A model generated the notes under the pieces. The model made no database searches. It was not told the origin of the DNA and worked only from the letters and a program-made list of their open reading frames with translations. The position numbers and the translations under genes are program-made. A stretch of DNA of 64,000 bases from Affinundibacterium seohonense (GTDB lineage: Bacteria; Pseudomonadota; Gammaproteobacteria; Burkholderiales; Burkholderiaceae_D): assembly GCF_014284305.1 (NCBI RefSeq), contig NZ_JACOFW010000003.1, positions 86,476 through 150,475 of the forward strand, read 5' to 3'. Shown in pieces: positions 8,737-18,611 of the stretch (within the stretch, counting starts at the first letter, position 1; the number at the start of each line of letters is the position of its first letter).

Positions 8737-9222
8737 ATGCATGACAAGGTTCTGAAATTCGTTTGCAATATCGTTTTAGGTACTACTCTTTTAGCTACCG
8801 CTTCGAGCAGTTTTGCAGTAGAGAAGGACGCTCTTCTGCCAGCTGGATGGACAGCCCTACCAAAAGAAAAATCTAGCCAAGGTGGTCTGGTCGCGATCGA
8901 AGGTTTTTTCACTAGTCCCAGGGTCAAAACAAAAGCCATACTGGTTGAGAACAAGACCGAAGGCAAGTATGGGCTAGCGGTGACCATGCCAACAAATCAA
9001 ACAGCGAAAATTATCCAAACTTTTAAAGACATCTCTCCGAACCCACCGAGCCTCAGCGTGATCAAAGCTGGGAAGTATCATCCTACCTGCCAGCCAGAAG
9101 TGACAAAATGTGATGCGTTTGTCGTGAAAAATCAAGCCATTGGATTCGCGTTTAATGAGTCCAGCGCGCAAATCATCTACTTCGATAAGAATAAGTTTCA
9201 CGCCGTTTTTGTTGCTGATTGA
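8737..9222 (+). CDS. hypothetical exported protein
   Basis: 161 residues from the ATG at 8737, preceded by AGAGG; the frame opens at 8689 but that extension has no ribosome site. Residues 1-27 form a Sec signal peptide ending ASSSFAVEK. The mature protein is small, Lys-rich and beta-strand-like (TKAILVENKTEGKYGLAVTMP, AFVVKNQAIGFAFNES), with two Cys (CQPEVTKC) likely forming a disulfide. The strand pattern recalls invasion-associated-locus-B-like periplasmic proteins, but this is only a resemblance; no function is assigned. Confidence 0.6.
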   Translation: MHDKVLKFVCNIVLGTTLLATASSSFAVEKDALLPAGWTALPKEKSSQGGLVAIEGFFTSPRVKTKAILVENKTEGKYGLAVTMPTNQTAKIIQTFKDISPNPPSLSVIKAGKYHPTCQPEVTKCDAFVVKNQAIGFAFNESSAQIIYFDKNKFHAVFVAD

Positions 9223-9640
9223 GCCTCTTGTTTGCAGCAAATTTGCCATCCATTTGTTACTCGTTTCTTAATCACTCGTTGTGTATGTTTGGCTTTGACA
9301 ATCACTGTGTATATCCGTAATGATGACAACTTCGTGTAGCGATAAATTCTTTATTCCCTAGACTACACCCAACTTCACTATCCAAGTTTAACTATCAATT
9401 CGCGATGTATGTATGCCAACGCCAGCCTCCGTGCTGGCATTTTTTTTGCTTATTCATAAAAAGACATGCCAAGACACGTAAAACTATTGACACCAATAAA
9501 TACTTTAGAAAATAGACTTTTTAATACAATTACTTTAGTCTTCGTTGCTCAATAAAATTTATTTTACAAAAACAATATTTATCAACGACGCATAAAGTGC
9601 AAATGACGCATGCACCTACGTCCACCAATGGGAGAACTTT
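9223..9640. other. intergenic stretch, 418 bp
   Basis: AT-rich gap upstream of the P450 gene. It holds a hairpin with T-run (9421-9448) and a possible sigma-70 promoter with TTGACA at 9487-9492 and an AT-rich -10 region near 9510. No ORF looks coding on either strand. Confidence 0.4.
9421..9448 (+). terminator. rho-independent terminator
   Basis: Stem GCCAGC / GCTGGC with a short loop, followed by ATTTTTTTT. It is about 200 bp after the nearest plus-strand gene, so it may end that transcript or a short unannotated RNA. Confidence 0.7.
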
Positions 9641-10852
9641 ATGGATTTCGCGACACGAATCAAAACTTGGGCAACTAACAACCTAGCTTTCATCTTCGGA
9701 CTACTGCGCACTTTCAAACCGAATCTGATCATCAAAGAATTTGCACTGATCACGCGTTTTAGTGATGTACAAGAAGCCTTATCTCGCCCTGATGCACTAG
9801 GTGTCACTTATGCCGAAAAGATGGGTAAGATCACCGGGGGCAGCAATTTTTTCCTCGGCATGAACGACACCCCAACCTATACCCGCGATGTCTCAAATAT
9901 GCGTTTAGTCGCACGTCGTGACGATGTGGCACAAGTGATTGCGCCTATGGTAGAAAAATTCGCCCAACAGCTAGTCGCTAAAGCCGATGGCAAAATCGAA
10001 ATGGTGAGTCAACTCAGTAGTATCGTGCCTTGCCAATTTAGCGCAGAATATCTGGGGGTGGCCGGTCCAAGCCAGCAAGAATTATTTGACTCGACCAGCA
10101 GCATGTTTGCTTATTTATTTTATCCAGACAATCCTGACGAAGTCGATCAAGCCGCACTTGCCAACAGTGTCAAAACCTGCGCCTATCTTGATCAACTGAT
10201 CGCACAACGAAAACAAGAAGCCGCCGACGGACAAGTCAAAGACGACATCATAGGCCGCTGTCTGAAGTTGCAAGCTAGTGGTACGCCAGGCATGAGCGAT
10301 CTAGAAATTCGCAATAACATTATCGGCATCATCATCGGCTTAATGCCCACCACCTCGAAATGCGCGGTACTGGTGATCGACTATTTGCTAGATCATCCAG
10401 AGCTACTCGCCGGTGCGCAACAAGCAGCGCTTGCGAATGATGACGAGACACTACGTAAAACTATGTTAGAGGCCTTACGATTTAATAGCTTTGGTGCTGG
10501 AGTATTTCGCATTGCGAATGAAGACTATGTGATCGCCAGTGGCAGTTTCCGTTCTAAAAAAATCCCCAAAGGCAGCAAAGTGCTGGTGGCTTTGCAGTCA
10601 GCCATGTTGGATGGTCGTGAACTCGATGACCCTAAATCCTTCCGACTAGACAGACCCGATTATCAGTACATGCATTTCGGTTACGGCATGCATACCTGCT
10701 TCGGTCAATACATCAACATGGTGCAAATCCCCATGATTGTCAAAGCACTCTTACGTTGTAAAAATTTACGTCGCGCTGCTGGCGACGCTGGCAAGGTCAA
10801 GTATCAGCAAGCCTTTCCGGTCAGTTTGCATTTGGAATTTGATCAAAGCTGA
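9641..10852 (+). CDS. cytochrome P450
   Basis: 403 residues with GGGAGA before the ATG. The heme-binding loop HFGYGMHTCFGQ carries the axial Cys 353 and fits FxxGxHxCxG. The K-helix ExxR is E277-R280 (EALRFN). The I-helix region GLMPTTSK keeps the Thr pair but is otherwise unlike the usual AGxxTT. Length fits soluble bacterial class I P450s, which need ferredoxin and reductase; neither lies nearby. The patatin gene starts 65 bp downstream on the same strand, so the pair is probably one operon. A lipid or fatty-acid substrate is only an inference from that neighbour. Confidence 0.88.
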   Translation: MDFATRIKTWATNNLAFIFGLLRTFKPNLIIKEFALITRFSDVQEALSRPDALGVTYAEKMGKITGGSNFFLGMNDTPTYTRDVSNMRLVARRDDVAQVIAPMVEKFAQQLVAKADGKIEMVSQLSSIVPCQFSAEYLGVAGPSQQELFDSTSSMFAYLFYPDNPDEVDQAALANSVKTCAYLDQLIAQRKQEAADGQVKDDIIGRCLKLQASGTPGMSDLEIRNNIIGIIIGLMPTTSKCAVLVIDYLLDHPELLAGAQQAALANDDETLRKTMLEALRFNSFGAGVFRIANEDYVIASGSFRSKKIPKGSKVLVALQSAMLDGRELDDPKSFRLDRPDYQYMHFGYGMHTCFGQYINMVQIPMIVKALLRCKNLRRAAGDAGKVKYQQAFPVSLHLEFDQS

Positions 10853-10917
10853 ATGACTAAAATTCGCAATACCAAATCGCGAGTTGTTATCCCGTCTTGA
10901 ATTAAGGGCTGCACATC

Positions 10918-13200
10918 ATGAATAACAAGCATCAACTCCTGCACGACATCTTCAGTGCCGAAATTGAAGAAATCAACCAACGAAAAATCTTAAGCAAAGA
11001 TGGCGACATCATTTATCGTCGCGACCATGACTTAATCGATTTTGAAGCCATTTTACTGCCGCATGATAAGCGTTCAAAAGTGCTCAATGAGGTCATAGAG
11101 GAGATTAAAAATAGTCAATCTGCTTGGGAGGCTGATCAATCCGTCGCCCATCGCGGTCTGATCGGTCTGGCATTCTCTGGCGGTGGCATACGATCCGCGA
11201 CAGTCAACCTCGGCATCTTACAAGGATTACGTAAGCTAGGCTTACTCAAGGCGGTTGATTATCTATCGACCGTCTCTGGTGGTGGCTACATCGGTTCTTG
11301 TTATAGCGCAGTCAATGCAGCGCAAGCAAAGTTACATACGCAGGCGGACGAAAAAACCCAAGCGATCGCGCACGATGCCTTGTTTCAACACCAACCCGGC
11401 GTGCCCGAAAATCCAATTTTCCGCCATTTACGCAATAACGCTAACTACATGGCTCCCAATGGATTGATTGATGTACTACGGGTTCCCAGCGTATTTTTGC
11501 GTGGTATGGCGATCAATTTCTTTGTCGTCTTTCCTTTCCTTTTATTGTTCGCCGCGCTCAGTGCAATTCTACTTTCCGCGCCTATCAATTGGCACCATCA
11601 ATTAGCGACCTTGATTCGCGATCTTGGCATACCCTTGAGTAAAAGCAGCGAGCGGTTTTCTTTGACCATTACGGTCATCATGCTGACGGGTGCGGTCTAT
11701 CTTTTGTCGCCTCTGGTAAGCGTATTATTGCAATCCCAAATGCAGAAAGAAAAAGGAAATGCTGGCTGGTTGATTCGTAGTCGCGCCAGTCGTTTTTTAG
11801 GCTGGTGTTTGGCCGCAATTTTTGTCTGTGCCGCCTTGGAACTACAACCCTGGGCAATAGAACTTTATCGCGACAAGCTCGGTCAACAATTCAGCTTTCA
11901 AGAAATCGCCTTGCTAGGGAGCTTTGGCAGCCTCGGTTTAAGCGCGATTGCGGCCAAACTTTTGCCCAAGATTGCTAATGTATTTTCGCGCATGGGGATT
12001 TATCTTTTGGGCTTAATCGGCTTCTTAGTATTTTGGCTGTTTTATCTGCATCTCAGCAATGATCTACTCAGCGCAATGCCCACGCAGCAAGCTGGTTTTG
12101 CATGGGTCAGCCCAGCGGGATTTACCGCCATCGCGATGCTTCTGCTGGGTTTTAACTGGCTCACTGGCGATGCCAATTTCACTAGTATCAGTCGTTTTTA
12201 TCGTGATCGTTTAAGCAAAGCCTATATCTTTGGCTTCAATGCCAAAGACGAAATCGAACAAACTGATGATCTGAAATTATCGGCATTAGACTCCAATTTT
12301 GCGCCTTACCATCTACTCAATACCACCTTAAATCTAAGTCGCACCAGTCAAGCATATTGCGATGACCGACGCGGCGATTTCTTCTTTTTTAGCAAGCGCT
12401 ATATCGGCAGTATGAGTACCGGCTATTGCCAAACTAGCGAAATGGAGACACATACACCCGAGCTCAATTTGGCTACCGCAATGGCGATCTCCGCAGCAGC
12501 GGCAGCACCAAACTTAGGCAAGAGCACTATTAAGCCGCTGGTGTTTATTTTGGGCATGCTCAATATTCGCTATGATTATTGGTTGCAAAATCCCTATTGG
12601 ATCAAGCAAGGAAAGGCGTCTAGTGATCGCCCCAACCCTGGCTATTTTTTACGTGAACTCGCCAGTAATTTAAGCGCAGATACGGCATACGTCAATTTAT
12701 CCGATGGTGGTCATATTGAAAATCTAGGCATCTATGAATTGATAAGACGTGAATGCCGATTAATCATCGCAGGTGACAGCGAAGAAGATCTGGCGCTCAC
12801 GTTTTCTGGTCTTGCGGATCTTATTCGTCTAGTACAAATCGACTTTGGCGTCATCATCGTGATGGAAGGATTAGACGATATCCGCAATGGCAAACAACAC
12901 TACGCCATCGGCACAATTTACTATTGCAATGAAAAAGTCGGCAAATTAATCTACCTGAAAACCTCGCTGTTAGGTGACTTCAGTCTGCGCGATAGCTTGG
13001 CACCCGATGCTTATCTCACGTCCCAATTACGTAGCGACGATGTGGCATTTGATCACAATCCCTACATCGCCCATTATAAAACGCAGGATCCGACTTTCCC
13101 ACATCAATCCTCGGCCAATCAGTTCTATGACGAAACCCAATTTGAATGCTACCGCGCTTTGGGTTTTCAGATTGCGACGACGTCGTTGGGGCAACGCTAA
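10918..13200 (+). CDS. patatin-like phospholipase with multi-helix membrane insertion
   Basis: 760 residues. The patatin core is visible in two halves: oxyanion loop SGGGIRSATVNLG (Gly 88-90) and nucleophile motif TVSGGGYIG (Ser 120) near the N-terminus, and the catalytic Asp 596 in LSDGGHIENLG far downstream. Between them lie about six hydrophobic helices (roughly residues 195-410), so the catalytic domain is interrupted by a membrane region. The Ser-Asp dyad predicts acyl hydrolysis of phospholipids at the inner membrane. Similar large patatins occur in proteobacteria as hypothetical integral-membrane forms. It probably shares a transcript with the P450. Confidence 0.82.
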   Translation: MNNKHQLLHDIFSAEIEEINQRKILSKDGDIIYRRDHDLIDFEAILLPHDKRSKVLNEVIEEIKNSQSAWEADQSVAHRGLIGLAFSGGGIRSATVNLGILQGLRKLGLLKAVDYLSTVSGGGYIGSCYSAVNAAQAKLHTQADEKTQAIAHDALFQHQPGVPENPIFRHLRNNANYMAPNGLIDVLRVPSVFLRGMAINFFVVFPFLLLFAALSAILLSAPINWHHQLATLIRDLGIPLSKSSERFSLTITVIMLTGAVYLLSPLVSVLLQSQMQKEKGNAGWLIRSRASRFLGWCLAAIFVCAALELQPWAIELYRDKLGQQFSFQEIALLGSFGSLGLSAIAAKLLPKIANVFSRMGIYLLGLIGFLVFWLFYLHLSNDLLSAMPTQQAGFAWVSPAGFTAIAMLLLGFNWLTGDANFTSISRFYRDRLSKAYIFGFNAKDEIEQTDDLKLSALDSNFAPYHLLNTTLNLSRTSQAYCDDRRGDFFFFSKRYIGSMSTGYCQTSEMETHTPELNLATAMAISAAAAAPNLGKSTIKPLVFILGMLNIRYDYWLQNPYWIKQGKASSDRPNPGYFLRELASNLSADTAYVNLSDGGHIENLGIYELIRRECRLIIAGDSEEDLALTFSGLADLIRLVQIDFGVIIVMEGLDDIRNGKQHYAIGTIYYCNEKVGKLIYLKTSLLGDFSLRDSLAPDAYLTSQLRSDDVAFDHNPYIAHYKTQDPTFPHQSSANQFYDETQFECYRALGFQIATTSLGQR

Positions 13201-13271
13201 CAAGATAATTGGCACGGCTTTGCTTCACGACCAATTGCAAGATTGTGGATCAATCTAAGTATTGAGAAAAT

Positions 13272-13380
13272 TAACTCATAGACGCTAGTGTCATTTCCAC
13301 AAAGGCAGGAATCCAATGGCGCAAGAACCTGAAGACGCTGGATCCCTGCTTTCGCAGGTTCTACACCATGATGTTTTGGA
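13272..13380. repeat. diverged copy of dispersed palindromic element
   Basis: Contains facing segments AAAGGCAGGAATCCAATGGC and CGCTGGATCCCTGCTTTCGC, resembling the cores of the elements at 26421-26900 and 44571-44712, but without their TTCAGTTAA ends. Probably an old or related relic. Confidence 0.45.
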
Positions 13381-13395
13381 CTTCACTAAGTGGCA

Positions 13396-13420
13396 AAAAA
13401 GGGGCACGAAGCCCCTTTTT
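13396..13420. terminator. bidirectional rho-independent terminator
   Basis: Perfect inverted repeat AAAAAGGGGC / GCCCCTTTTT around ACGAA, placed between the convergent patatin and delta-60 genes; it can serve both strands. Confidence 0.9.
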
Positions 13421-13446
13421 CTCGATCAGTAAGAACAATCACCTTC

Positions 13447-16400
13447 TTACATAAACACATCCTGCTGCAAATGAATACCAACCAACATATCATTGCTCGC
13501 GAGTGCAATTGGCGTCGCTGGTGGCACGGGCGGTATTGATCCAGGTAAGCTATTACCAAACAAATCCGCAATACCTGTACCGCTGGTTTTCAGATTCAAG
13601 TTCAAGCTGCCTGTACCCACAATTTGATCAATGTACACACGATAAGCGCTGCCGCTCAAAGCCGTGATGGAACTCAAATGCGCAGTTGCACCGCTGCCAG
13701 AGCTCAAGAAGAAATCATCAAGCGTCACACCAGTGACATTCTCGTTAAATTTCACAATATAGCTACCCGTTGTCACCGTCGGACGTGGTGAGCGTAAGGT
13801 TTCGATCGAGCTGATGAATGGTGCCATGTCATCGTCCAGACTGATCGTCAGTTTTTTGGTGAAACTCAAACCATTCGCGTCCGTCGCTTGCACCATTACG
13901 TAGTAGTCTTTTTCTGTCATTGATCGTGGATCGATCACTTTCAAACTATTACCAACGATGCTGAACTTCGCATTGTCGTTGCCAGCAGTGGCGGCCGTCA
14001 GTGCAAAGCTGTGGGTATCGCCGACATTGTTGTCCGTTGCCGATAACAAGCCCACCGTCGCATTCCCGCCTTCGGATTGCGCCACAAACGCATCAGACAA
14101 CAGAATGTTAGTCGGTGCGGTGTTGACACTGCTGGTGATCACGGTGGTCGTGCTATTGATCGCTGTGCCGCCATGTTGATCTTGTACCGTAATGGTAAAC
14201 GTCGTGGTCTCGCTGGTGTTCAATGCCAAACGACTAGGGTTTGGTTCGAACACCAAAGCACGAATCGCTGCCTGCATTGCTACTGGTGACACCGCATCAT
14301 GCACATAACTAACGCCGCCATCATTGGTATAAAAACCCGCCAATGCCATCGAGTTCGCGGTGAAGCTGCCTTTCAATGGATTGTCTAATGTGATGGTGGC
14401 GGTTTCCAATGCACCGACATCGGGGTCAGTGACCGATATCGTTTTGAATGGTTGAATTCTTTGTACATTTGTCGCGGTTTGTCCGGCCTGACTTCCATCG
14501 ACTGTTGGCGCGACATTTGATGAAACTAAGGTCACAACCGTGCTACCTTGCACCATCGCGTTACCAGCACCACTGCCGTCGTTAAAGCGCCATATAATCT
14601 CAGCGCTACCAGAGGCATTATTGGTATTGGCGTAGGTAATCTGTTGTAGTGCGGCGTTGACCAATGTCTGCGTCGCACTGGCATTAAATGCCAAGCTCAA
14701 ATTGCCGCCAACATTTGTGAAGCTACCAATATCAATCGCACCAACGATGACACGACCACCACTCAATTGTAAGCTGCCACTACCTGCAAACACATCTTGC
14801 GGATTCGCCCCGCCATTGCGCGCTAGCGTTATGCTACTGCCAGCGTAATTTGTCGCATTCAATTCTTGGTCGGTGATTTGGACGTTGTTGTCGAGGACAA
14901 CTGCGCTGCCGTTGTTTGTGTAAGTTGGTGTGGCGTCTAAGGTATTGTCGGTGTTAAACGTCGTATCTAGACTGCCATCCCTGTTGTAGCGCACAAGCGA
15001 AAACCAACCGCCACCTCCCTGCAGGATCTTACCATCCGCTTGCACCATAACGCTCGAGCCTTCTTCATAACCACCTAGATCGGTAATGACCGTGCCATCA
15101 GTGTCAAAAGTAGTATCCAGGCTACCGTTACTATTGTAGCGCAGTAGGGCAAAATCTCCCCCGCTTGTCCCACTAAGAAGAATCTTGCCATCCTCCTGCA
15201 TTGCTATGCTGAAGCCTTGACCATAGTGACCTAAATGCGTAACGACCTTGCCTCCAGTACCAAAAGTCGTATCTAGGCCACCGTCACTGTTGAAACGCAC
15301 TAAGGTAAAATTATCGTTGCCATTGCCATTCTTGCTGACTCCACCCAACAGAATCTTACCATCTGTCTGTACCGTAACACTGTAGGCTACATCTCTATCA
15401 CCGATCGCGACTGTGACCTTACCGTCAGTATCAAAAGTCGTATCAAGGCTTCCGTTACTGTTGTAGCGGACAAGTGCAAAAACATTATTCCCGCCAATTT
15501 GGCTTTGTCCAGCGAGCAGAATTTTGCCATCTATCTGCACTATGATACTGCGGGTGAAATCCCAATCAGCTAAGTGAGTAGTAACTTTTCCGTCAATATC
15601 AAAAGTTGTATCGAGACTACCGCTACTATTGTAGCGTACTAAAGCAAAATCAGTATCAGCGGCTCCACCTACGAGAATCTTGCCATCCGCCTGCAGTGCG
15701 ACACTTTCAGCAACATCAGGAACATTCGAATAACGACCAACACCGACAGTCGTAGTGAGTTCGCCATCCGTACCAAAAGTTGAGTCAAGACTACCATCAC
15801 TGTTGAAGCGCACTAAAGCAAACGCCAATTTACCACCACTTTGGCTAGTTCCCGCAAGCAGAATCTTGCCGTCCGCCTGCACCGCAACACTAGGGTATGT
15901 TGTGCCATATTGAATACCCATTGCGACGTTGACTTTACCATCTTCACTAAAACTTGTATCTAAAGTGCCATCAACGTTGACGCGCATGATTGAAAAATCA
16001 TAAATACTGCCACTCCAACTAGTTCCGCACAATAGAATCTTGCCATCCGCTTGTAACGCCAAGTCTTTTGAATCATTAACATTATCATTGAACGCGGCGA
16101 CGAAACTGCCACTCCCAAGGTTGAAAGTCGGTGCATCATTGACTCCCAATACATTCAAGTTAAAAGTCGCAGCACTAGCACTCAAAGCTAGCCCATCGCT
16201 GACCTTAAACTGAAAAGTCGAATGCCCAATCCCACTCGCATCGGCCGCTGGCGTGAACACCAAATAACCCGCATTGATATCAGCAATACTAATGAGCTGA
16301 TCATTCGCCACATTCACGCCTTTAAGGCGCAGCGTCCCTATCGTAGGTGGTACTGTGATTTGCACCGCTTGCAGAGTGTCGCCGCCATCGCTATCGACAA

Positions 16401-16488
16401 AATTAAAATCACTAGCACTAAGAACGTAACGAGTATCTTCGTTGGTATTGTGCGTGCTGTTACTGGTTGTCGGTGCAGCATTTGCCAT
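13447..16488 (-). CDS. delta-60 repeat beta-propeller / cadherin-like surface protein
   Basis: 1013 residues, AAGGAAA before the ATG. Residues 1-120 form a VCBS/cadherin-like domain (NEDTRYVLSASDFNF...). Residues about 128-515 contain seven delta-60 repeats, each with a core like LQADGKILLAG followed by FALVRFNSDGSLDTTFG; seven blades would close one propeller. Further cadherin-like and Ig-like domains follow (NAAPT... and a final SIETLRSPRPTVTTGSYIVKFNENVTG unit). There is no Sec signal and no RTX nonapeptide array, so secretion is unclear; type I export with an atypical C-terminus is possible. It ends NDMLVGIHLQQDVFM just before a terminator. Probably an adhesin or matrix protein. Confidence 0.8.
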   Translation of the reverse strand: MANAAPTTSNSTHNTNEDTRYVLSASDFNFVDSDGGDTLQAVQITVPPTIGTLRLKGVNVANDQLISIADINAGYLVFTPAADASGIGHSTFQFKVSDGLALSASAATFNLNVLGVNDAPTFNLGSGSFVAAFNDNVNDSKDLALQADGKILLCGTSWSGSIYDFSIMRVNVDGTLDTSFSEDGKVNVAMGIQYGTTYPSVAVQADGKILLAGTSQSGGKLAFALVRFNSDGSLDSTFGTDGELTTTVGVGRYSNVPDVAESVALQADGKILVGGAADTDFALVRYNSSGSLDTTFDIDGKVTTHLADWDFTRSIIVQIDGKILLAGQSQIGGNNVFALVRYNSNGSLDTTFDTDGKVTVAIGDRDVAYSVTVQTDGKILLGGVSKNGNGNDNFTLVRFNSDGGLDTTFGTGGKVVTHLGHYGQGFSIAMQEDGKILLSGTSGGDFALLRYNSNGSLDTTFDTDGTVITDLGGYEEGSSVMVQADGKILQGGGGWFSLVRYNRDGSLDTTFNTDNTLDATPTYTNNGSAVVLDNNVQITDQELNATNYAGSSITLARNGGANPQDVFAGSGSLQLSGGRVIVGAIDIGSFTNVGGNLSLAFNASATQTLVNAALQQITYANTNNASGSAEIIWRFNDGSGAGNAMVQGSTVVTLVSSNVAPTVDGSQAGQTATNVQRIQPFKTISVTDPDVGALETATITLDNPLKGSFTANSMALAGFYTNDGGVSYVHDAVSPVAMQAAIRALVFEPNPSRLALNTSETTTFTITVQDQHGGTAINSTTTVITSSVNTAPTNILLSDAFVAQSEGGNATVGLLSATDNNVGDTHSFALTAATAGNDNAKFSIVGNSLKVIDPRSMTEKDYYVMVQATDANGLSFTKKLTISLDDDMAPFISSIETLRSPRPTVTTGSYIVKFNENVTGVTLDDFFLSSGSGATAHLSSITALSGSAYRVYIDQIVGTGSLNLNLKTSGTGIADLFGNSLPGSIPPVPPATPIALASNDMLVGIHLQQDVFM

Positions 16489-16726
16489 GTTGTTTCCTTG
16501 TTAGCAGTTAGTGGAATCGTGTTTAATTCAATGACGTAATGATCGAAGGCTCTGTCAATTCATATGCTGATAAGATGCCAAATTCATATAGATCCTAGCT
16601 TGGCGACATGTGAGTCAATTGACTAGTGCTGGCAATATCAACAAAGAACGACAAACTATAGCAAGTTTTGAATGCCAGGTGTTGAATTGCCAAGTGAAAA
16701 TAGCCTGTTTTATCGCTATTGACTTG

Positions 16727-16777
16727 AGAAGAAAGCTGAGAAGAAGATTAAAAAGAAGACTAAAAAGAAGACTGAAA
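16727..16777 (+). repeat. short purine-rich tandem repeat
   Basis: Imperfect repeats of about 12 bp (AAGAAGACTAAA-like) in the gap between the delta-60 gene and the zf-TFIIB gene. Translation gives an Arg/Lys-Leu ladder in one frame, which I take as an artefact of the repeat. Confidence 0.5.
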
Positions 16778-16861
16778 TGCGACCGGCCATCCCAAAGCAC
16801 TAGCTTGTCGAACGGTGCAGACGAGGGCAGCAATATTCATTTTAGTGAAGCTCACGTTCCT

Positions 16862-17326
16862 CTATAAGTTAACAATCCCAGACACGAGATCAATCACATC
16901 GATCGCATCGAATGCATCAAATGTTGATTGCTGTGTTTTCGTTTGATCCACGGCTGTTAGACTGTTTCCAATCTTTTCCAAGCGATGTTTTGTCGGCAAA
17001 CCAAACTGCAATATCATCTTTTCCAACTCGCCACTGTCTAACCAAATGCCATCGCAATGCGGACACACATCAATTTCGATTCCCTTAATATGCATTAGCA
17101 TCATGGTGGTACATCGTTTTGGACATAGGCGTGGCGTATGCAGATTGGGGGTATTGCCTGCGATCTCTCGATGGACTTGTAAAGCAGCTTGCGCTTTGAC
17201 TTGGCGAAAAAAATCACCTGGAATAAATATGCCATGACAAAGCTGGCAGCGATGGGAGCTCAGGCCCTCGACTAGTTTTTCTTGCAAACGCGATTGGTCG
17301 ACTGGACAGTACATGTTTTCATCCAT
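16862..17326 (-). CDS. zf-TFIIB domain protein (zinc-ribbon)
   Basis: 154 residues from the first ATG at 17326; the frame is open upstream to a TTG at 17419, so the start is uncertain. Two zinc knuckles are visible. The first is CPVDQSRL...CQLCHGIFI. The second, CPKRCTTMML...CPHCDGIWLDSGELEKM, is a clear zf-TFIIB-type ribbon with the GxWLDxGEL tail. Such proteins are common, often with a double ribbon like this one, and their function is unknown. The C-terminal tail is Asp/Ile-rich. It is divergent from the membrane protein at 17520. Confidence 0.75.
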   Translation of the reverse strand: MDENMYCPVDQSRLQEKLVEGLSSHRCQLCHGIFIPGDFFRQVKAQAALQVHREIAGNTPNLHTPRLCPKRCTTMMLMHIKGIEIDVCPHCDGIWLDSGELEKMILQFGLPTKHRLEKIGNSLTAVDQTKTQQSTFDAFDAIDVIDLVSGIVNL

Positions 17327-17519
17327 GAATGAGGAATGATAGGGATCTCGAATTACCAAAACTTCGTCGCAGCTTAGCACTACTTGGCTAGCGAATACAT
17401 GAGTATTACGTGTCGACAATTACCGATAGTCAGGTGCTGCCAAGTTCTAAGAGAGCATCCAAAATCAATTTATTCAATGCTATCATCGCCCTATCTAAGA
17501 ACTGACTATCGTCCCCATC

Positions 17520-18314
17520 ATGACACCCCTCCCGCCTAAATATGTTGCTTCCAATCGTCCGGTCAATCAAAGGACCAGCCCACCACCTGATCCGGCGAAA
17601 GCAGCGATACATCCGCGCGTGCAAGAGCGAATGAACGCATTGAAAGCGAAACATCAATTCGGCCTTCCCTTGACGGAGCAATTACTTAGCGTCTACGGAA
17701 CTGCAAAGCCAACACAACTGACTCTCACCAAGATCACCGGCGGCCTGCTGCTGGCACTTTCTGGCACAGGCTTGGCGTTCGCCGCCATCGAAAAATCGAT
17801 CTTCCTCACCTGCGCGGCAGCATCAGGACTTTTACTTGGACTATTTGTTTTACTTCGACCAGGTTTACAAAAAACCGACGATACGAACCAGCATACCAAC
17901 TTGTTTGATCCAAGCAGTGTGGCAGCCTTTGACCGTGCTTTGGAACAAATCAGCGATGAGCTTGATGCCAAGTTTTTGACGCAATTAACATCGATCAAAG
18001 CGCAAATCATACGCATCGCTACACTCGCGAGTCGCCCAGATGTGAGCGCACAATTTTCTATCGAGGACCGGCATTATTTAAGCGAAAGTCTGCGTCGCTA
18101 CCTACCTGATACCCTGCAAAGTTATTTACAAGTACCGCTCAATGCGCGGGCTAACAAGATGGGCGACTTGAATCAAAGTCCCGACGAATTATTACATCAA
18201 CAGCTCAATTTATTACAGCAGGAATTTGATAAGCGCGAACACAAATTGATCGAGAATACTGCCGAACAATTACAGCATCAACAGCGTTTTTTGGAACAAA
18301 AAATCAAGAATTAA
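17520..18314 (+). CDS. membrane protein, weakly XpaC-like
   Basis: 264 residues. A Pro-rich N-terminus is followed by two closely spaced hydrophobic helices (about residues 70-90 and 93-115) and a long soluble helical C-terminal part ending in a Gln-rich coiled coil (LHQQLNLLQQEFDKREHKLIENTAEQLQHQQRF...). The segment SLRRYLPDTLQSYLQVP resembles a motif of XpaC-like proteins that often sit beside TelA-type toxic-anion-resistance proteins, but no telA is present. Function unknown; the family link is tentative. Confidence 0.6.
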   Translation: MTPLPPKYVASNRPVNQRTSPPPDPAKAAIHPRVQERMNALKAKHQFGLPLTEQLLSVYGTAKPTQLTLTKITGGLLLALSGTGLAFAAIEKSIFLTCAAASGLLLGLFVLLRPGLQKTDDTNQHTNLFDPSSVAAFDRALEQISDELDAKFLTQLTSIKAQIIRIATLASRPDVSAQFSIEDRHYLSESLRRYLPDTLQSYLQVPLNARANKMGDLNQSPDELLHQQLNLLQQEFDKREHKLIENTAEQLQHQQRFLEQKIKN

Positions 18315-18611
18315 GTTAGTGTCATGACGATCGTAACATAAGCCAATCAAAACCCTCTTCCCCATACTCACCGCGTTTTTCACCGCATTTTTCACATTCG
18401 ATTCACACGTAAGTCACACTTAACTTACATGTAAACAGACTGCTATCTTTACTTTTTTATAGCGCCACTCCTGCATTTCCAGCAAAAAATGTTTGGCATA
18501 AAACATGCTAATGCTTATGTCGAGCAGATCGACCAAGGCGACTCTTGAGCCGGTCTGACAATCGACTGTCGATGAACTTTTACCGGTTCACAAGCACATG
18601 GGGAAATTCAA

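Noticed and set aside
16610-16867. 85-codon ORF with an Arg/Lys-Leu ladder
   Set aside because: Composition is explained by the purine-rich short tandem repeat; no start signal.
17430-17681. 83-codon minus-strand ORF
   Set aside because: Overlaps the start of the better-supported membrane protein at 17520 and has no recognisable features.
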